A stretch of DNA of 7,099 nucleotides from Bifidobacteriaceae bacterium (GTDB lineage Bacteria; Actinomycetota; Actinomycetes; Actinomycetales; WQXJ01): NCBI GenBank assembly GCA_031265345.1, contig JAISCU010000253.1:1-7099 (forward strand), read 5' to 3'. Position 1 is the first letter of the stretch; every line of letters starts with the position of its first letter. This document shows, piece by piece, positions 5,776 through 7,099 of the stretch. The notes beneath the pieces are model-generated. The model had not been told where the DNA came from. It worked only from the letters and a program-made list of their open reading frames with translations, and did no database searches. The position numbers were made by a program, and so were the translations under genes.

Positions 5776-7047
5776 TCACGGGCGCAGTGCCGTGATGGGG
5801 ACGCTGTAGACGCCATCGGGCCTCCGATAGGCGTAGCCCTTCCCAGTGAGAACCGCCAGGAACGCCGGCGGACCGCCATGCTGGGAGCGGACCAGGCGCT
5901 GGACACTCAGCAGCGTCGCGGCGGCTTGATCCTCACGCCCGGCGTCCAGTTTGACCTCGAAGGCCCCCCACCGCCCGTCGGGAAGCTCCATGATCGCGTC
6001 GCACTCCAGCCCCCGGGCGTCGCGGTAGTGGAACACGCCCGCTCCGGCAGCGTCCGCGTAAACCCTGAGGTCACGGACACACAGCGACTCGAACAGCAGC
6101 CCGAAGGTGTTGAAGTCGACCATCAGCTTCTCCGGCGTCAACCCCAGCAATGCGGCCGCGATGGACGGGTCGCAATAGCGCCGCACGGGCGAAGTGCGGA
6201 TCGCGGCCTTTGAGCGCACCGCGGGCGTCCAGGCTTCTTGGTCGTCCACCACATAGAGACGTCGGAGGGCCTCGAGGTACACGCTGATCGTGTTGGTCGA
6301 AAGGCGGCCGTCGTCTGCCGCCATGTCCGCTCGCACGGTGGTCATGCCGGCTTCGCTGGACTCGTTGCGCGCCAGTGACCGCATCAGCAGACGGACCCGT
6401 CGTGGGTTCTTCTCCACACCGTCGACTCGAGAGATGTCGGAATCGATGACCGAGTCCACGTAATCGGCGGCGAGCGGGCGTCCCGTGCTGTGGCCGGTGA
6501 CTGTGCCGCCCATGACGACCGCCGCGGGCCAGCCGCCGCGGCAAAGGGCAGCCGCCACCTCCATCAGGTCGCCCATGCCCTGCCCGGCGGCATCTTCCCC
6601 GCCGAACAGGTCGCTCAACGCCACGGCGCCGCTCGACTCGCCGGACTCGAACAGGGCCATGGGACGCATCGCCACCCTGGCGAAGCGGCCCGTGCCGGAG
6701 TGCCGGATCTCGCCGTCACGAGGCACGGACGATCCGGCCAAGATGTACTGGCCGGGTGTGGGGTCCCGGTCCACGGCGAACCTGACGGCGTCCCAGATGG
6801 TGGGCGCGTCCTGCCACTCGTCGATGAGGCGTGGACTCTCCCCCGCGAGCGCCTCGTCGGGAAGCATCAGCGCCAGCTCCCGGTTCGCCTCCCGGTCGAC
6901 CTCGAACTTCGACACGGCGACGTTTCCCCCCGTCCAGGACTTTCCACACCACTTCGGCCCAGTGATCAGCACCCCGCCAAACGCGCCGAGCAAGCCCGTC
7001 AGCTTCTCGTCGACAAGCCTGGGACGGTATCTAGAATTTGCGGCCAC
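5776..7047 (-). CDS. AAA_14/DUF4143-family ATP-binding protein
   Basis: The product is 423 residues from the GTG at 7047-7045. This start is preceded by GGGGGAG at 6-base spacing, unlike the TTG at 7068, which has no ribosome binding site. Walker A is GPKWCGKS (residues 30-37, Lys36). Walker B is RLIDEWQD with Asp76/Glu77. ILAGSS and HSGTGRFARVAMRPMALFESGESSG are the typical following blocks of this family. The middle contains a predicted helical/winged-helix region. The C-terminal DUF4143 part has Asp350 and the EVK triad (Glu364-Lys366), the layout of a PD-(D/E)XK nuclease-like fold. Such proteins are widespread in bacteria and archaea, their cellular role is poorly defined, and they are cytosolic. 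The gene is convergent to the surface cluster and seems functionally independent of it. It looks intact: length and motifs are complete. Confidence 0.92.
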   Translation of the reverse strand: MAANSRYRPRLVDEKLTGLLGAFGGVLITGPKWCGKSWTGGNVAVSKFEVDREANRELALMLPDEALAGESPRLIDEWQDAPTIWDAVRFAVDRDPTPGQYILAGSSVPRDGEIRHSGTGRFARVAMRPMALFESGESSGAVALSDLFGGEDAAGQGMGDLMEVAAALCRGGWPAAVVMGGTVTGHSTGRPLAADYVDSVIDSDISRVDGVEKNPRRVRLLMRSLARNESSEAGMTTVRADMAADDGRLSTNTISVYLEALRRLYVVDDQEAWTPAVRSKAAIRTSPVRRYCDPSIAAALLGLTPEKLMVDFNTFGLLFESLCVRDLRVYADAAGAGVFHYRDARGLECDAIMELPDGRWGAFEVKLDAGREDQAAATLLSVQRLVRSQHGGPPAFLAVLTGKGYAYRRPDGVYSVPITALRP

Positions 7048-7053
7048 AACCAG

Positions 7054-7060
7054 CTCCCCC
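7054..7060 (-). promoter_or_regulatory. Shine-Dalgarno GGGGGAG of the ATPase gene
   Basis: On the minus strand GGGGGAG is followed by CTGGTT and then GTG at 7047. This spacing supports the GTG start over the TTG 21 bases upstream. Confidence 0.75.
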
Positions 7061-7099
7061 ACGCTCAATTATCACTTTTATGAGAAAAACAATATCACT
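7061..7099 (-). promoter_or_regulatory. AT-rich promoter region of the ATPase gene with a direct repeat
   Basis: Bases 7067-7099 are very AT-rich in an otherwise GC-rich window. On the minus strand AGTGATA occurs at 7099-7093 and again at 7076-7070, 23 bases apart start to start, about two helical turns. CATAAA (7082-7077) and GATAAT (7073-7068) are possible -10 boxes. A matching -35 would lie at or beyond the window edge. The layout suits a promoter with paired regulator sites. Confidence 0.45.

Noticed and set aside
6490..7083. Open frame on the plus strand opposite the ATPase gene
   Set aside because: It has no family resemblance, and its frame is open only because of the GC-biased codons of the minus-strand gene, which has all its family motifs.
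1..7099. CRISPR arrays, tRNA or rRNA genes, insertion sequences
   Set aside because: No regularly spaced repeats, no cloverleaf-like segments and no transposase motifs or flanking terminal repeats were seen on either strand.

Overview
The window is GC-rich, with G or C at most third codon positions. It encodes secreted proteins that carry C-terminal WxL-type modules, next to a DUF916 (WxL-interacting) membrane protein. This points to a Gram-positive, high-GC actinobacterium. The genus cannot be fixed from the sequence alone.

Layout, plus strand: bases 1-700 are the 3' end of a surface-protein gene, with a PKD-like domain followed by a WxL-type module. After a strong GC hairpin (718-758) and a near-perfect Shine-Dalgarno sequence, 779-2470 encodes a signal-peptide-bearing DUF916 protein. 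It has one transmembrane helix and a very long acidic Pro/Glu/Asp/Ala tail that is predicted to be cytoplasmic. A 219-base gap follows with two short palindromes. Then 2690-5611 encodes a secreted family-20 glycoside hydrolase (beta-N-acetylhexosaminidase or lacto-N-biosidase type) with a LamG-like domain and a second WxL module. That module matches the first at 148 of 159 residues. A clear rho-independent terminator (5625-5667) closes the cluster.

Minus strand: 7047-5776 is a convergent, apparently unrelated ATPase of the AAA_14/DUF4143 family. Its promoter region (7061-7099) is strikingly AT-rich and carries a 7-base direct repeat.

Inferred joint role: the DUF916 protein would bind the cell wall and/or the WxL modules and hold different effectors at the surface. 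One effector is PKD-bearing and the other is a glycan-cleaving GH20 enzyme. This resembles the csc (cell-surface complex) clusters of Firmicutes, but in an actinobacterial version with unusual traits. The second WxL tryptophan is missing from both modules, a conserved cysteine pair is present, and the DUF916 protein has a long acidic inner tail.
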